DNA of 64,000 nt from Hahella sp. KA22 (GCF_004135205.1 NZ_CP035490.1:6727001-6791000), one strand, 5' to 3'; counted from the stretch's first letter, positions 48,514 to 59,081 are shown. Numbers and translations are program-made. The notes: generated from the sequence alone by a model not told the origin.

Positions 48514-51186
48514 GTGAAAAGGAAAGCCGAGTTACCGTCCGCACAGAAATCGACCCAGGTGCGCAATGGTTATGTGTTGCGCGTTATCGCCTGCATGATC
48601 GTTTTGTGCCTGCACATCGCGATATTCAAATTCTCCGGCCACCCGCTGATGTGGGGGCTGATTGTCCTGCACACGCTGATCTACCCCCATCTGGCGTATT
48701 TTTTTTCCGAGTCCAAGAAGCAAGAACTGGATAACATCCTGGTCGACTCCTTCGCCTATGGGGCCTGTGTTGCGCTGTGGGGATTCAATCCCCTGATCAC
48801 ACTGGCTTTTATCTGCGGAGCCTGGATGACCAATCTGGCCGCCGACGGCGCTATATTCTTTTTTAAAGGCATTGTCGCCAATGTCACCGGCGCGCTGCTG
48901 ACAGGGTTGATCACTGATTTTTATTTCCGTCCCAGCCTGGAGTTGACGCCCACCCTGATCGCCTCCGCCGGCCTGTTCGGCTACACCATGAGCCTGGGCA
49001 TGCTGCTGCATCGCATCAACCTCAAACTGAATCAAACCAAGCTGCGCCTGCTGGAGCAGAAAGAGTCGCTGATCGACATCAGCTCTCTGGCCCACGCGGT
49101 CAACACCCACCTCGAACTGGACCTGATCATGGGCAGGGTCATGCAGGCTTTACGCCGTATCCAGCCGTTCGAACAGGTTTACATCACGCTGTTCGAAGAC
49201 AATCTGGAGCGTCTGGTGCTGGTGAAAAGCTATGGCGATGCGCTGACGGCGCAAGAGGTCAAGCAGTCGGAGGGGTTCACTTTTTTCCTGCCGGAAGATG
49301 AGAACAGCATCTTTGTCCGCCCTTTGGTGCAAGACGAGCCGCTATTTATTCCCCGGGTGCCTCCCCCTGACGCTACAACCTCAAAAGTGGACAAACGTCT
49401 CTACGATTTTCGCGCACCTATTTCCATCGCCTATTTCCCTCTGCATGTAGATAACAAAGTCATTGGCGGCTTCGGCTTCGTCAATTACGTCCAACCTCTG
49501 GATCTGGACGCCGCCGCCATCGAATCCATCGCCGAATATCTGGTGCAGGTCGGCACCGCGGTGCGCAACGCCCAGCTTTTCGAGCAGGCCCGGCAGGCCA
49601 AAGAACAGGCGCTCAACGCCCAACGCGCGGCGGAGGTGTCGGAAGCCGCCAAAAGTCGTTTCCTCGCCAATATGAGTCACGAGATACGCACGCCTATGAC
49701 AGCGATTCTCGGCTACTCGGAGTCGCTGCGGGAGAGCAACCTGAGCCGCGAGGAGCGTAACCAGTTTATCGATATCATCGTGCGCAGCGGCCGCCATTTG
49801 CTCACCATCATCAATGACATTCTCGACTTGTCGAAAATCGAGGCGGAAAAGATTGAAATCGAGCATATGCAGATCTCGTTGCCGAACCTGATTGAAGATC
49901 TGCGCTCTCACATCGGCATGCGCGCGCACGAAAAAGGCCTGACCCTGGACATCACGCCGAAATTGCCGCTACCCGCTCACTTCGAATCGGACCCCACACG
50001 CCTCAAACAGATCTTGTTCAACCTGGGCGCCAACGCCACCAAGTTCACTCACAAGGGGAGCATTCACTTCGGCGTCAGTTATGAAAAGAACGCCAACCTG
50101 CTGCGCTTCACCGTCACTGACACCGGTATCGGACTGGGTCCGGGCGAACTTAAGAAAATCTTCGAACCCTTCGTGCAGGCGGACAGCTCCACCACTCGCC
50201 AGTACGGCGGCACCGGACTGGGACTCTATATTTCCAGACAATTAGCCCACATGCTCGGCGGCGAATTGACGGTGGACAGCTCCCAAGGCGAAGGCAGTCG
50301 CTTCAGCGTCACCATCAACGCCGGCGACCTGAGCCAGACGCCATGGATAAACAGCCTGGAGGAGTTCGAGAAAGCCCGGCAGCGCCTGGAGCTGAACGGC
50401 GCCGCCTGGAGCGCTCCCCGTTTGCGCGGCAAAGTGCTGCTGGCGGAAGACAACCTCGACAACCAGACGCTGTTTCATCGCTTCTTAGTGGAAGCCGGCC
50501 TCAGCGTCACACTGGCGAGCAACGGCAAACAAGCGGTGGAAGCGGCGTCCGCGTCTCGTTTCGATCTGATTCTATTGGATATCCAAATGCCGGAGATGGG
50601 TGGCGATGAAGCCATTCAACATTTACGGGAACTCAGCCAGACGCCGCCAGTGATCGCACTGACCGCCAACGTCATGCGTCATCAATTGGATGAATACCGG
50701 CAGTTGGGTTTTATCGACTTCATCGCTAAACCAGTCGACCGCCTGCATTTCTATCAAAAACTGCGGCTTTACCTGCCAACCGTGCCGGAAGACCTTACCG
50801 GACGTATCCTTGTAGCGGAGGACAATGACGTCAACCGCTTGCTGTTCAAACGTCAGATCGAGCGCATTGGTCCCGCTTTGACCGTGGTGACCGTCGAGAA
50901 CGGCCAGGAAGCGCTGGAGGCGGCGCTGGCGGAAAGTTTCGACCTGATCCTGATGGACATCCAAATGCCGGTCATGGATGGTCTGGAGGCGCTACGCGCC
51001 TTGCGCGCCCAGGGATACACGCAACCGGTTTATATCATTTCCGGCAACACTGAGCCTGCCGATATCGCCACTTACATGGAGTCCGGCGCGCAAGGCTATC
51101 TCGGCAAACCTCTGGACCGAAATCAGCTCGATCAGCTCCTGCAGGAGCTACTCGGACATTGTACAGTCACTGCTCCCCAGGCCTGA
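48514..51186 (+). CDS. Hybrid sensor histidine kinase (MASE2-GAF-HisKA-HATPase-REC-REC)
   Basis: An 890-residue signalling protein. An N-terminal MASE2-like membrane domain ([26 protein letters not shown], residues about 20-190, five or six TMs) leads into a GAF domain (about 195-355). The HisKA domain has its phospho-acceptor H389 in MSHEIRTP. The ATPase domain has DTGIGLG and [14 protein letters not shown]. Two receiver domains carry phospho-acceptors D689 ([13 protein letters not shown]) and D815 ([13 protein letters not shown]). There is no Hpt or output domain, so it must pass phosphate to a separate partner. The next gene is a chemoreceptor; a functional link is possible but not shown. 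Confidence 0.92.
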   Translation: MKRKAELPSAQKSTQVRNGYVLRVIACMIVLCLHIAIFKFSGHPLMWGLIVLHTLIYPHLAYFFSESKKQELDNILVDSFAYGACVALWGFNPLITLAFICGAWMTNLAADGAIFFFKGIVANVTGALLTGLITDFYFRPSLELTPTLIASAGLFGYTMSLGMLLHRINLKLNQTKLRLLEQKESLIDISSLAHAVNTHLELDLIMGRVMQALRRIQPFEQVYITLFEDNLERLVLVKSYGDALTAQEVKQSEGFTFFLPEDENSIFVRPLVQDEPLFIPRVPPPDATTSKVDKRLYDFRAPISIAYFPLHVDNKVIGGFGFVNYVQPLDLDAAAIESIAEYLVQVGTAVRNAQLFEQARQAKEQALNAQRAAEVSEAAKSRFLANMSHEIRTPMTAILGYSESLRESNLSREERNQFIDIIVRSGRHLLTIINDILDLSKIEAEKIEIEHMQISLPNLIEDLRSHIGMRAHEKGLTLDITPKLPLPAHFESDPTRLKQILFNLGANATKFTHKGSIHFGVSYEKNANLLRFTVTDTGIGLGPGELKKIFEPFVQADSSTTRQYGGTGLGLYISRQLAHMLGGELTVDSSQGEGSRFSVTINAGDLSQTPWINSLEEFEKARQRLELNGAAWSAPRLRGKVLLAEDNLDNQTLFHRFLVEAGLSVTLASNGKQAVEAASASRFDLILLDIQMPEMGGDEAIQHLRELSQTPPVIALTANVMRHQLDEYRQLGFIDFIAKPVDRLHFYQKLRLYLPTVPEDLTGRILVAEDNDVNRLLFKRQIERIGPALTVVTVENGQEALEAALAESFDLILMDIQMPVMDGLEALRALRAQGYTQPVYIISGNTEPADIATYMESGAQGYLGKPLDRNQLDQLLQELLGHCTVTAPQA

Positions 51187-51348
51187 CGCCAGCTCAAAAT
51201 TCATTCGCTCTCCCGCCAACGTCCAGCGTTTTGTCATAAAACTGCAACAAACGTGCGACATCCCGCCGTAAATAGCAAAAATCCTCTTATATGCTATTAC
51301 TTTATAGATACATACCACTCTTCGTTCCGATCCGTTCCGGAGTCAATC

Positions 51349-52974
51349 ATGCAATGGTTATCCCGAAGTTTGTTTAATCAGCTGTTAGCCGTCGTCGTGT
51401 TAAGCGGACTGCTGACGCTGGCCGCAGGTATTTTCAGCGCCGTATCCAATGAGCGCCGCATCAGCGAACTGGAAATGTCCCTGGCCAGAAATGGAGATCT
51501 TCTGCAGGAAGCGAATGAGTCCGTAGCGCTGTTTAAAATTCAAGTGCAGGAATGGAAGAACGTGTTGCTGCGCGGCGGTAATCCGGACAATCTGAAAAAG
51601 TACTGGGACCGCTTCGTAGAGACGGAAGCCAAAGTGCAGGAAAAGGTCGCCGCCATCCGCCCGCTGCTGCCGGAAGAAACCATGAAGTCGACGCTGGACC
51701 AGTTTATCAATCGCCATAAGATTATGGGACAGGCCTATCGCGAGGGTCTGGCGGAGTTCAAAAAGGCGAACTTCGATCCACAGGCTGGCGACAATGCGGT
51801 CTCCGGCATCGACAGAGAGCCCACCAAACTATTGCAGGACCTGGCGGACAGTCTCAAGGCGCACGTCACCGAGTCTTACACCCGCGCCCACCACGAATTC
51901 AGCAGCAGCTTCACTTTCTGGAGCATCGTTCTGGCCGCCGTCACCCTGGCGTCGGCCATCATTGTGCTATCCCTGATTAACGTGCGTATCGTGCGCCCTA
52001 CCCGCAACATCATTGATAAGATCAGCAAGCTCAGCCACGGCGAGATGGGCCATGACTTCTCTTCCGACCGCCAGGATGAACTGGGGCGACTGTCGAATTC
52101 CGCCTCCGAACTACAGAAGTTTCTCGACGATTTCGCCACCGCCATGGACAAAACAGCGGAAGACCTCGGCGAAAACATCACTATCATTACCCGCGCTGCT
52201 GACGATATCGTTAACTGTTCACAGGACTCCAACGGCCGCACTATTCATGTCGCCACCGCCATGCAGGAGATGACCGCCGCCTCTCAGCAAGTCGCCCAGA
52301 ACGCCAGTAACGCAGCGGAAGTGGCCCATGAGACTGATATCGCAGCCAAAGACGGTATGGAGGCGATGAAGCGCGCCAACGACGCCATCAAACGCCTGTC
52401 ACAGCAGGTGTCGAGCAGCTCGGATACCGTGAAGAAGCTGGCTGAAGACACCAAAAATGTGGGCACAGTGTTAAATGTGATTCGCGGCATCGCCGAACAA
52501 ACCAATCTGCTCGCATTGAACGCCGCCATTGAAGCGGCCCGGGCGGGTGAGCAAGGCCGCGGCTTCGCGGTAGTGGCGGACGAAGTGCGCTCCCTGGCGC
52601 AGAAAACCCAGAACTCCACGGCGGAAATCGAGTCCATCATCGACAGCGTGCAAAACGGCGCCAAAAACACAGTGTCTGTGATGGAGGCCAGTAATCGCAT
52701 CACTGACGAATGCAGTGGCTATTTCGCCAGCGCATCAGAAAAGCTCTCTTCCATCAGCGAAGCCATCGCCAAAGTGAACGCTTTGAATACGGAAGTGGCT
52801 ACCGCGTCTGACGAGCAGTTGTCAGTCTCTGAGGATATCGCCAAGAATCTGGAGGAAGTGTCGGAATTGACTGACGAATCCGCACGTAATGCGACATCCG
52901 CCAAAGATAAAATCGGTCGACTGAGCCATCTCGCCGATCGCGCGTCAGAGCTTTCGTCTCGCCTGCGCCGCTAG
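51349..52974 (+). CDS. Methyl-accepting chemotaxis protein
   Basis: 541 residues from the ATG at 51349 (GGAG upstream; a longer frame to 51253 is unlikely). TM1 about 9-30, a helical periplasmic ligand domain to about 185, TM2 about 188-210, then HAMP. The conserved cytoplasmic hairpin tip [43 protein letters not shown] (about 380-422) couples to CheA/CheW. Gln/Glu pairs for methylation flank it. No C-terminal NWETF pentapeptide is present. Ligand unknown. Confidence 0.93.
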   Translation: MQWLSRSLFNQLLAVVVLSGLLTLAAGIFSAVSNERRISELEMSLARNGDLLQEANESVALFKIQVQEWKNVLLRGGNPDNLKKYWDRFVETEAKVQEKVAAIRPLLPEETMKSTLDQFINRHKIMGQAYREGLAEFKKANFDPQAGDNAVSGIDREPTKLLQDLADSLKAHVTESYTRAHHEFSSSFTFWSIVLAAVTLASAIIVLSLINVRIVRPTRNIIDKISKLSHGEMGHDFSSDRQDELGRLSNSASELQKFLDDFATAMDKTAEDLGENITIITRAADDIVNCSQDSNGRTIHVATAMQEMTAASQQVAQNASNAAEVAHETDIAAKDGMEAMKRANDAIKRLSQQVSSSSDTVKKLAEDTKNVGTVLNVIRGIAEQTNLLALNAAIEAARAGEQGRGFAVVADEVRSLAQKTQNSTAEIESIIDSVQNGAKNTVSVMEASNRITDECSGYFASASEKLSSISEAIAKVNALNTEVATASDEQLSVSEDIAKNLEEVSELTDESARNATSAKDKIGRLSHLADRASELSSRLRR

Positions 52975-53037
52975 TCTGGTCTCACGTGAATTGAATACAT
53001 AAACCAGGGAAGGTTTGCCGCGTACTTTCTTCAGGGC

Positions 53038-53070
53038 AAAAAAAACCCTCTTAACATAACGCTAAGAGGG
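53038..53070 (-). terminator. Intrinsic terminator of the PEP-CTERM mini-gene
   Basis: On the minus strand CCCTCTTA (53070-53063) pairs perfectly with TAAGAGGG (53053-53046) and is followed by eight T residues (53045-53038). It begins 19 bp after the stop of the 35-residue ORF, and shows the region is transcribed leftward. Confidence 0.8.
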
Positions 53071-53089
53071 GTATTCACCGCCAATGAAT

Positions 53090-53197
53090 TTAACCGTGTT
53101 TCTTGGATTTCATGCCTCTGTAGAGGATGATCGCCAAGAGCGCTATACCATAAAGAGCCAACGTCGCGGGCTCGGGAACAGTTACTATCGGAGGCAT
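53090..53197 (-). CDS. 35-residue PEP-CTERM mini-protein
   Basis: The ORF reads MPPIVT, then VPEPATLALYGIALLA, a further hydrophobic IILY and the basic end RGMKSKKHG. This is a complete PEP-CTERM sorting signal (VPEP box, membrane helix, Arg/Lys tail) with only six residues before it. GGGAG lies 8 bp before the ATG and a strong terminator 19 bp after the stop, so it looks like a genuine transcript. It could be the surviving 3' end of a longer exported protein, but no in-frame coding continues upstream of the ATG with the ribosome site in place. Full PEP-CTERM proteins are sorted by exosortase. Confidence 0.65.
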   Translation of the reverse strand: MPPIVTVPEPATLALYGIALLAIILYRGMKSKKHG

Positions 53198-53615
53198 ACT
53201 TCATTCTCCCAACTGTCTGTATAACACTATTGCCCCTTATATTGCACACCTGAGGCCACAAAATAAAAAAACATTAAATATCAATTAGTTGAATACAGTA
53301 AAAAGAAAGTTGAACTACGTCACATGAGAATTTCGAGAAAAAAAGTCGCGGATGAGCCATTAACTGTAAAAATTGCTGACTAGAGGTAGCCGATTGGTCA
53401 GCTTTAAATCACTTTTTCACTTGAATTTGTCTTCTCCCCCTCCGCTGCGCCAGACAACAGCGTAAGCCTATCGGCCTAGCCCCATAGACAAAGCCAGCTT
53501 GTTGACAGCCTTTTGTCCTATGCCCGAAATACGCGTAAAAAAAATGGACGCTTGGCGTCCACTCTCAGGTTGTATCAATATTGAGGCGTCATTTATCTCG
53601 ACAGGGATTAGGCCT
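53198..53615. other. Intergenic region
   Basis: An AT-rich stretch that should carry the promoter for the leftward PEP-CTERM mini-gene, then the 3' flank of the leftward M23 peptidase gene. Short ORFs here on both strands are out-of-frame extensions and are not supported. Confidence 0.4.
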
Positions 53616-54509
53616 CTACCAGCCAACCATACGAGTCCTCTCCCTAATGGGATAGTCATTTCCCGCAGAGTCCTGCATGTGAAAGCGTAGCGACTGCAAA
53701 TCCAGTCCGACATTTCTACGCACGACAAAATGCAAATGCGGCCCGGTAGAGAAGCCGGTGCTGCCGGAGCGCGCCAGCGCCTGACCGCGCTCCACCCGGT
53801 CACCGGGACGCACCTGTAGACTCCCCTGTAAAATATGCGCATACATGCCTGTAGTGCCGTCGTCATGCAGAATCATGACGAAGTTGGCTTTATCCAGAAA
53901 ATAGGCGAAAGCGGCGCTGCCGATGCTGTAATTCTCCTCCACCGCCATCACCACCCCGCCCCGGGCGGCGTGAATGTAGCTGCCGACTGGCATGGCGATA
54001 TCCACGGCATAGGTGTTGGGTTCTTCCGTATGCGAAAACTGACCGTTGAAGCCCTGGGAAATCACATAGGATTCGCCACCGGCGAACGGAGGAGAGTATA
54101 TGGCGTTGTAATCGGGTTTGGCCTCGGGATCGCCGGGGATATAGTAATACTGGTAATCCACCTGGCCCTGAATCTTGAAATAGCGGGTAGCCTCAGCCTC
54201 CACCAAAATACTGTCCCGCTTATACTCGCCCTTGTCCCGCACCTGCAACAGGAACTGCACGGGACCACGCCACGGATTCGTGGCTGTCAGAATCGTGACG
54301 TTATCTTCCACTCTGGAAGTAATAACAGGCTTGTCCTGGGAGTCGCGGGAAGAGGTCAGTTTCACCTGTTCATGCTTACCCTGTTGCGGCGCCTTATCGG
54401 TGAAATGCCAACGGCCGCTGGCGTCCTGATACTTATAGACGGTCTGCGCCGCACTGGAAAAAGCGCACAGACAGGCTGCCGCCAGGGAAAAGTAACGAAG
54501 GAATTTCAA
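53616..54509 (-). CDS. M23 (LytM-type) peptidase with DUF4124 domain
   Basis: A 297-residue exported protein. Signal peptide MKFLRYFSLAAACLCAFSSAAQ, then a DUF4124 domain (VYKYQDASGRWHFTDKAP), a beta domain, and a C-terminal peptidase_M23 domain. Metal-site elements are HTEEPNTYAVDIAMP (H and D about 161-172), YAHI (about 225) and the HLHFVV motif (about 256). It probably cleaves peptidoglycan cross-bridges in the periplasm, or activates amidases; zinc ligands appear complete. Confidence 0.9.
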   Translation of the reverse strand: MKFLRYFSLAAACLCAFSSAAQTVYKYQDASGRWHFTDKAPQQGKHEQVKLTSSRDSQDKPVITSRVEDNVTILTATNPWRGPVQFLLQVRDKGEYKRDSILVEAEATRYFKIQGQVDYQYYYIPGDPEAKPDYNAIYSPPFAGGESYVISQGFNGQFSHTEEPNTYAVDIAMPVGSYIHAARGGVVMAVEENYSIGSAAFAYFLDKANFVMILHDDGTTGMYAHILQGSLQVRPGDRVERGQALARSGSTGFSTGPHLHFVVRRNVGLDLQSLRFHMQDSAGNDYPIRERTRMVGW

Positions 54510-54712
54510 AGGTGCGGGACTCCGGGTAGATAACTGCTTCTGAACACATGACAGCTTGTGCTGAACATCCTCAGGAAATATACCAATCCTGGGCTTTTCC
54601 GTCCTCTACCTTGTTCACTTTCGTGCTAAGCTCATTGAAGACGGCGCCGCTTCGCGCCCGTTATTCAGCGGGAGTTCGGGAACCGTCATTTTTTGTTAAA
54701 TCAGGACCTTCG

Positions 54713-55504
54713 ATGTTTCAGGATATCAGTTCATTGCTTATCCGGGCGCTTTATATCGGCGACCAGATAGATGTTCGTCAATTGGAAAAAGTAAAAGCCT
54801 GCGCGCGTAATCCACTTACACTGATGGTGGAGCAGGAAGCCGCCTACGTGACTATCTTCCGCTACGGCGTAGTGGTGATGTTCAACGTCAAACCTCAGGA
54901 CGAGGCGGCGCTGATGCGGGAAATCATGCTGCATACCAAACGCCCGCTGGACAAGCCTGTAGTGGAAGAATCAGAGCTTTCCATTACCACCACGCCGTCC
55001 GACACCGTCGCCGACAACATCATCAGCGTGTTCGCACCCACTGTGGAGAAGCTACAGATCATCGCCGATGCGATGGCGAAATCCGTGATCCTGGAATTCT
55101 ATGAGCTAGAGGAGAGCCGTAACCTGGAGCGCATCAGTCCCCTTGCGGAATTCCTGCACTCTCAGGGCCGCACCGGCGCCAAGACGCAGGAGCTGCTAAA
55201 GCAAATCGGTAAGGTGCTGCTGAATCAACAAATCATGGTGGGCCGCGTCGAAGTGGGCGAAAAGCCGGACCTGTTGTGGGACTTCCCAGAGCTGGAGCGC
55301 TTCTACCTGCGCCTGTCCGATGAGTTCGAAATACGGGAGCGGGACAAAGCGCTGGAGCGCAAGATGGAAATCATTTCCCGCACCTCGCAAACCGTACTCG
55401 ACATCATTACCGCCAAACGCAGTCTGCGGGTGGAGTGGTACATCGTCATCCTGATCGTGTTTGAGATACTGCTGACGCTCTACGAGCTGTTCTTCACTCA
55501 CTGA
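54713..55504 (+). CDS. RMD1/DUF155-family membrane protein
   Basis: 263 residues from the ATG at 54713 (AGGA about 8 bp upstream; the longer frame to 54548 runs across the divergent promoter region). Features of the RMND1/Sif2-Sif3 (DUF155) family are YVTIFRYGVVVMFNV (about 38-52), the central LEFYELEESRNLERISPLAEFLHSQGR and WDFPELERFYLRLSDEFEIRERDKALERKMEII, ending in one C-terminal TM helix (WYIVILIVFEILLTLYELFF). In mitochondria the family supports translation; the bacterial role is not known. Confidence 0.85.
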   Translation: MFQDISSLLIRALYIGDQIDVRQLEKVKACARNPLTLMVEQEAAYVTIFRYGVVVMFNVKPQDEAALMREIMLHTKRPLDKPVVEESELSITTTPSDTVADNIISVFAPTVEKLQIIADAMAKSVILEFYELEESRNLERISPLAEFLHSQGRTGAKTQELLKQIGKVLLNQQIMVGRVEVGEKPDLLWDFPELERFYLRLSDEFEIRERDKALERKMEIISRTSQTVLDIITAKRSLRVEWYIVILIVFEILLTLYELFFTH

Positions 55505-55516
55505 TTCCGGCGAATG

Positions 55517-55539
55517 CGGGGCCTCTTGGCCCCGTTTTT
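55517..55539 (+). terminator. Rho-independent terminator after DUF155 gene
   Basis: CGGGGCC-TCTT-GGCCCCG followed by TTTTT: a perfect 7-bp GC stem with a tetraloop and T run, 13 bp after the stop. It also touches the 3' end of the convergent egtD gene. Confidence 0.9.
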
Positions 55540-56519
55540 CAGTCCGTCATTCTGACGCCGCCTTCATACTGCAGCAGATGCATGCTGTACATGTCATCCT
55601 CCGCCAGCCATACCCGACGCGACTGCCAGCCCGCCGACGTCGCCAGATCCTGGAAACGCTCCACGGTGTATTTGTGAGAATTTTCCGTATGGATGGTTTC
55701 GTCTTTCGACAGATGGAAGTACTTGCCGCCCACAGCGATAAACTGGTCGCACAGACTGCGCAAGTGCATCTCTATGCGACTCTTCGCTTCATTGAAGCGG
55801 GCTTCATGGGCAAACTGCTCCAGCGTCAGCTCTGCGCCCAGTTCCTGCTGCATGCGGCGCAACAGATTGAGATTGAACTCTCGCGTCACGCCTTTGGCGT
55901 CATCGTAAGCGCGCAGTAGAATACGGCGATCTTTCAGGGTGTCCACGCCAACCAGCAGATACCCGCCTTCCCCTAGCGTACGCCCAACCCGGTAAAGAAA
56001 ACGTCGCGCGTCCCTGGCCTGCAGATTGCCGATAGTCGAGCCGGGAAAAAAGCCCATGCGAGGTCCTGTGGTGTCCGGCAGTGGTTGCGCCTCCATAAAG
56101 TCGCCCACTACCGGCGTCACCGTTAAAGCAGGATAACGCTGGCTCAGGTTTTTAACGCTCTCCAGCAGAAAGGTTTCAGACACGTCGATGGCGACGAATC
56201 CATCAACCCTGGGATGGGCATCCAGCAGTCGCTGCACCTTTTCGCAGTTTCCACAACCAAACTCCACGATCTGTCCGATATGCGGGAGTCTCTGCGCCAT
56301 TTCCCGGGCCACGTAATCGATCATGCCCATTTCCGTACGAGTCAGATAATACTCGTCCACGTCACATATCTGCTCGAACAGCTCCGAACCGCGCTGGTCG
56401 TAAAAGTATTTACACGGCAGCGTTTTCGGCCAGCCGGACAGGCCCTGCACCACGTCCGCTAAAAACGCCTTATCAATAACTTCGTGTTCACATAGTTCCT
56501 TAATAACTGGTTCAATCAT
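55539..56519 (-). CDS. egtD: L-histidine N-alpha-methyltransferase EgtD
   Basis: A 326-residue SAM-dependent enzyme that trimethylates histidine to hercynine, first step of ergothioneine synthesis. Family features are KYFYDQRGSELFEQICDVDEYYLTRTE (about 37-63), the SAM motif VEFGCGNCEKVQRLLDA (about 83-99) and FFPGSTIGNLQARDARRFL (about 165-183). The C-terminal SHKYTVERFQDLATSAGW is as in EgtD. It overlaps the 3' end of egtB by 8 bp, so they form a coupled operon. Complete gene. Confidence 0.95.
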   Translation of the reverse strand: MIEPVIKELCEHEVIDKAFLADVVQGLSGWPKTLPCKYFYDQRGSELFEQICDVDEYYLTRTEMGMIDYVAREMAQRLPHIGQIVEFGCGNCEKVQRLLDAHPRVDGFVAIDVSETFLLESVKNLSQRYPALTVTPVVGDFMEAQPLPDTTGPRMGFFPGSTIGNLQARDARRFLYRVGRTLGEGGYLLVGVDTLKDRRILLRAYDDAKGVTREFNLNLLRRMQQELGAELTLEQFAHEARFNEAKSRIEMHLRSLCDQFIAVGGKYFHLSKDETIHTENSHKYTVERFQDLATSAGWQSRRVWLAEDDMYSMHLLQYEGGVRMTD

Positions 56520-57807
56520 CTCGCGCCAACCTCACTCCTGTCGCCTGCCAACGTTGATGGGGATAAAAGAAATTACGATAACTGGCCCGCAACAACCGCC
56601 GCGGAGAGGTAAAGGCGCCCCCGCGCAACACAAACTGACCACACATGAACTTGCCGTTATATTCTCCCAGGGCTCCGTCCAAAGGTTTGAAGCCTGGGTA
56701 GGAGGAATAGGCGCTCTGCGTCCATTCCCACACATTGCCGAACATATCCGCCAGCGCCTGCCCCTGCTGAGGCTGACTGACAGAGGGGGTCCAGCGCCCC
56801 TGTTCCATAAAGCGACCCGGCGCCACGCCGCCTGAGTCCCCTTCTTTGGCGATGCCCGCCAAGTAGCTGCGAGCAGCGATTTCCCATTCGGCTTCACTGG
56901 GTAAACGCGCCTGAGCCCAGCGGGCGTAGGCGTCCGCCTCGAAATAGTTCACGTGGCACACGGGCTCATCCGGATTGAGAGGCGTCAGACCATGAGGGGT
57001 GAATCGCAGCCAGCCGCCGTCACGTTTGATCCAGTACAAGGGAGCGCGCCAGTCTTCCCGCCATCGCGCCGCCCAGCCGTCGGAAAGCCAAAGTTGGGGG
57101 TCCTCATAGCCGTCGGCGTCCATGAACGCCAGCCATTCGCCATTGGTCACAGGCCGGGAAGCGAGACGAAAAGGCGCCTGAAACACCTTGTGACGGGGAC
57201 CTTCGCAGTCGTAACTGAAGCCTTTGCTGAGCGCGCCGATTTCAAATAAACCGCCGTCGCTGTCGAACCATTCCAGAGGCGCGGCGGGCTTGGATTCTGT
57301 TTCAGGAGGCAGCGGCGGCTTCCAGGCGGGATAGGCGGGGTTGAAACTGAGAGCATGCAGCATGTCGGTGATCATGAGTTCCTGATGCTGCATTTCATGA
57401 TGCAGGCCCAGTTCCACCCGCTGCAGTATTTGCGGGTCCGGGTCAGGCTTACTCAACAGAGCGAGGATATGGCGATCGACATGCTCACGGTACGCCAGCG
57501 CCTCCTCCAGAGAAGGCCGGCTCAGCATGCCTCGTCGCGCCCGGGGATGCCTCTCCCCCAATGCTTCGTAATAGGAATTGAAGTAATAGCGAAAGCCATC
57601 GTTCATACGCTCATAACCGCTCATGAACGGGGCGAGAATCAATTCTTCGAAAAACCAGCTTGTGTGGGCGAGATGCCACTTGATAGGACTGGCGTCGTTC
57701 ATGGACTGCAGCAGCATGTCCTCAACGCTTAATCCCTGGATCAGCTCATGGGAGGCGCCTCTGACGGCTGAAAAAAATTCGGCCAGAGTCTCCTTCGTCA
57801 CCGCCAT
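56512..57807 (-). CDS. egtB: Ergothioneine biosynthesis sulfoxide synthase EgtB
   Basis: A 431-residue non-haem iron enzyme that joins hercynine to a cysteine-containing thiol. An N-terminal DinB-like four-helix domain (WHLAHTSWFFEELIL, with H45/H48) and the iron motif HHEMQHQE (H137-x3-H141-x-E143) supply the ligands. The C-terminal formylglycine-generating-enzyme-like domain has PVTNGEWLAFMDADGYEDP, ARLPSEAEWEIAAR and FGNVWEWTQSAY near the end. First gene of the egtB-egtD operon. Cysteine or gamma-glutamylcysteine as thiol donor cannot be decided from sequence. Confidence 0.95.
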   Translation of the reverse strand: MAVTKETLAEFFSAVRGASHELIQGLSVEDMLLQSMNDASPIKWHLAHTSWFFEELILAPFMSGYERMNDGFRYYFNSYYEALGERHPRARRGMLSRPSLEEALAYREHVDRHILALLSKPDPDPQILQRVELGLHHEMQHQELMITDMLHALSFNPAYPAWKPPLPPETESKPAAPLEWFDSDGGLFEIGALSKGFSYDCEGPRHKVFQAPFRLASRPVTNGEWLAFMDADGYEDPQLWLSDGWAARWREDWRAPLYWIKRDGGWLRFTPHGLTPLNPDEPVCHVNYFEADAYARWAQARLPSEAEWEIAARSYLAGIAKEGDSGGVAPGRFMEQGRWTPSVSQPQQGQALADMFGNVWEWTQSAYSSYPGFKPLDGALGEYNGKFMCGQFVLRGGAFTSPRRLLRASYRNFFYPHQRWQATGVRLARDD

Positions 57808-58227
57808 AGGTTCTATTCCTTGTTCTTGATGGGGTTTGACGTAGGCTGCCCGAACGGCGGATCAGAAGACGGCTGGCGCCGCCCGGTTCACAGCGGAAGT
57901 TCGGGTACTGCGAGCTCTCACATCACCATAGCAGACAAATTTCACAAATGCCTGATCAATTAATGCTCTCCCGTACGGCGGCTGAAATACCCGCCAAAGC
58001 CCATGGGGCCGGGCTTACAGACTCTGACGCCTTTAAATTTCAATGCGTCCGGAAGGAACCAAAGCGTTCCCTCTATGAACTCTGATCTTGCGTTTATGCC
58101 AGCGCAATCTGAGTGACAGGCTTTTTTATAGCCAATCAGTCTAATAATAGATCAAAAAACGATCTAACCTTAAAATAGGTTCCTGTGGCCATCCCCTCGT
58201 AGTCCAAGCAGTAAGAGGTAGCAGGCT
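57808..58227. other. Divergent promoter region, egtB / DUF6316-like gene
   Basis: 420 bp with no supported gene. Near its right end TAGATC (58148-58153) and GATCTA (58161-58166) form a perfect dyad over a 7-bp A-rich centre, followed by AACCT/AGGTT (58167-58180), plausible operator or promoter structure for the rightward small gene. The left half should carry the egtBD promoter. Confidence 0.5.
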
Positions 58228-58422
58228 ATGAAAGTACGCGCTGGCGAAGCTGATCGTTCCTGGTTCCGTAGTGAGCGATTCATCCACACTTCCGACGGGT
58301 GGTATTTCATGACTAGAGAAAACACCCAGGAAGGCCCATACCGATCCATCACCGAAGCTGAAAACGAGTTAGCCATGTATATCCGCCTGACCAATCAGGT
58401 AGACCAGTTTTCCAACGCCTGA
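58228..58422 (+). CDS. DUF6316-like small protein
   Basis: A 64-residue protein, AAGAGG upstream of the ATG. The pattern GEADRSWFRSERFIHTSDGWYFMTRENTQEGPYRSITEAENELAMYI matches a short conserved gammaproteobacterial family (DUF6316-like) of unknown function with a WFRSxRF...WYF.TRE...GPY signature. Monocistronic, with dyads in its upstream region. Confidence 0.75.
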   Translation: MKVRAGEADRSWFRSERFIHTSDGWYFMTRENTQEGPYRSITEAENELAMYIRLTNQVDQFSNA

Positions 58423-58603
58423 GCCAGCTTCCCGGCGACTCTCCCCCCTATCCTGCTGCGCCAGTGTGACAGAATCATGTCCCTGGCCCGGCCATTACGG
58501 CGCGGGTATCATTTTGTCGCCGGATCGCCAATAATCTGCACCATGTTCATGTCGGCGCGAGGCCGGCGTCCGCGCGAATTGAATACCTACCGGAATTGCC
58601 CCA

Positions 58604-59059
58604 ATGCCTGCTTATTTACAATGGATTCTTATTTTGGTCGGTTTGGCCGTCTGTCTGTTTCTGGGATTTTTTATCCGTCGCCAACTCCGCACTTTGCAAG
58701 AACACCGCCGACTGGAAGCGGAGCAGCAAAGCCGCACAGAGGCGAATCGCGCCCACGCCATCGAAAGCATCACGGTGCTGGCACGCTGTATCCTGTCTGA
58801 TCAGGTGGAATTGTCCGAGGGCAGCATCCGCATCAAAGTGTTGCTCGACGCCGTCGACCCCAGCCTGCATGAGCGGGAGCCCTACGCCATCTTCAGTAAG
58901 ATCTACAAAGAAACTGAGCACATGCCCACTCATGGGGCCCGCAAGGAAGTGGACAAGCGCTTTTTATTTAAGCTGGACAAGCAGCGCTGGGATTTGGAGG
59001 AAAAGTATCGGGAGCAGATTCTTGATGCTTCCAAAGCGATTCTGGAGCATTCATTCTAA
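58604..59059 (+). CDS. DUF2489-family membrane-anchored protein
   Basis: A 151-residue protein with an N-terminal TM helix (YLQWILILVGLAVCLFLGFFI) followed by a coiled-coil linker and the conserved cytoplasmic domain (ESITVLARCILSDQVELSEGSIRIKVLLDAV, YAIFSKIYKETEHMPTHGARKEVDKR). This is the DUF2489 pattern, found in marine and pseudomonad gammaproteobacteria. Biochemical role unknown. Confidence 0.85.
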   Translation: MPAYLQWILILVGLAVCLFLGFFIRRQLRTLQEHRRLEAEQQSRTEANRAHAIESITVLARCILSDQVELSEGSIRIKVLLDAVDPSLHEREPYAIFSKIYKETEHMPTHGARKEVDKRFLFKLDKQRWDLEEKYREQILDASKAILEHSF

Positions 59060-59081
59060 GGACTGACATCCGTTAATAAAG

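Noticed and set aside
53468-53866. 132-residue leftward frame at the end of the M23 peptidase gene
   Set aside because: It overlaps the conserved peptidase domain in another frame and does not resemble a protein.
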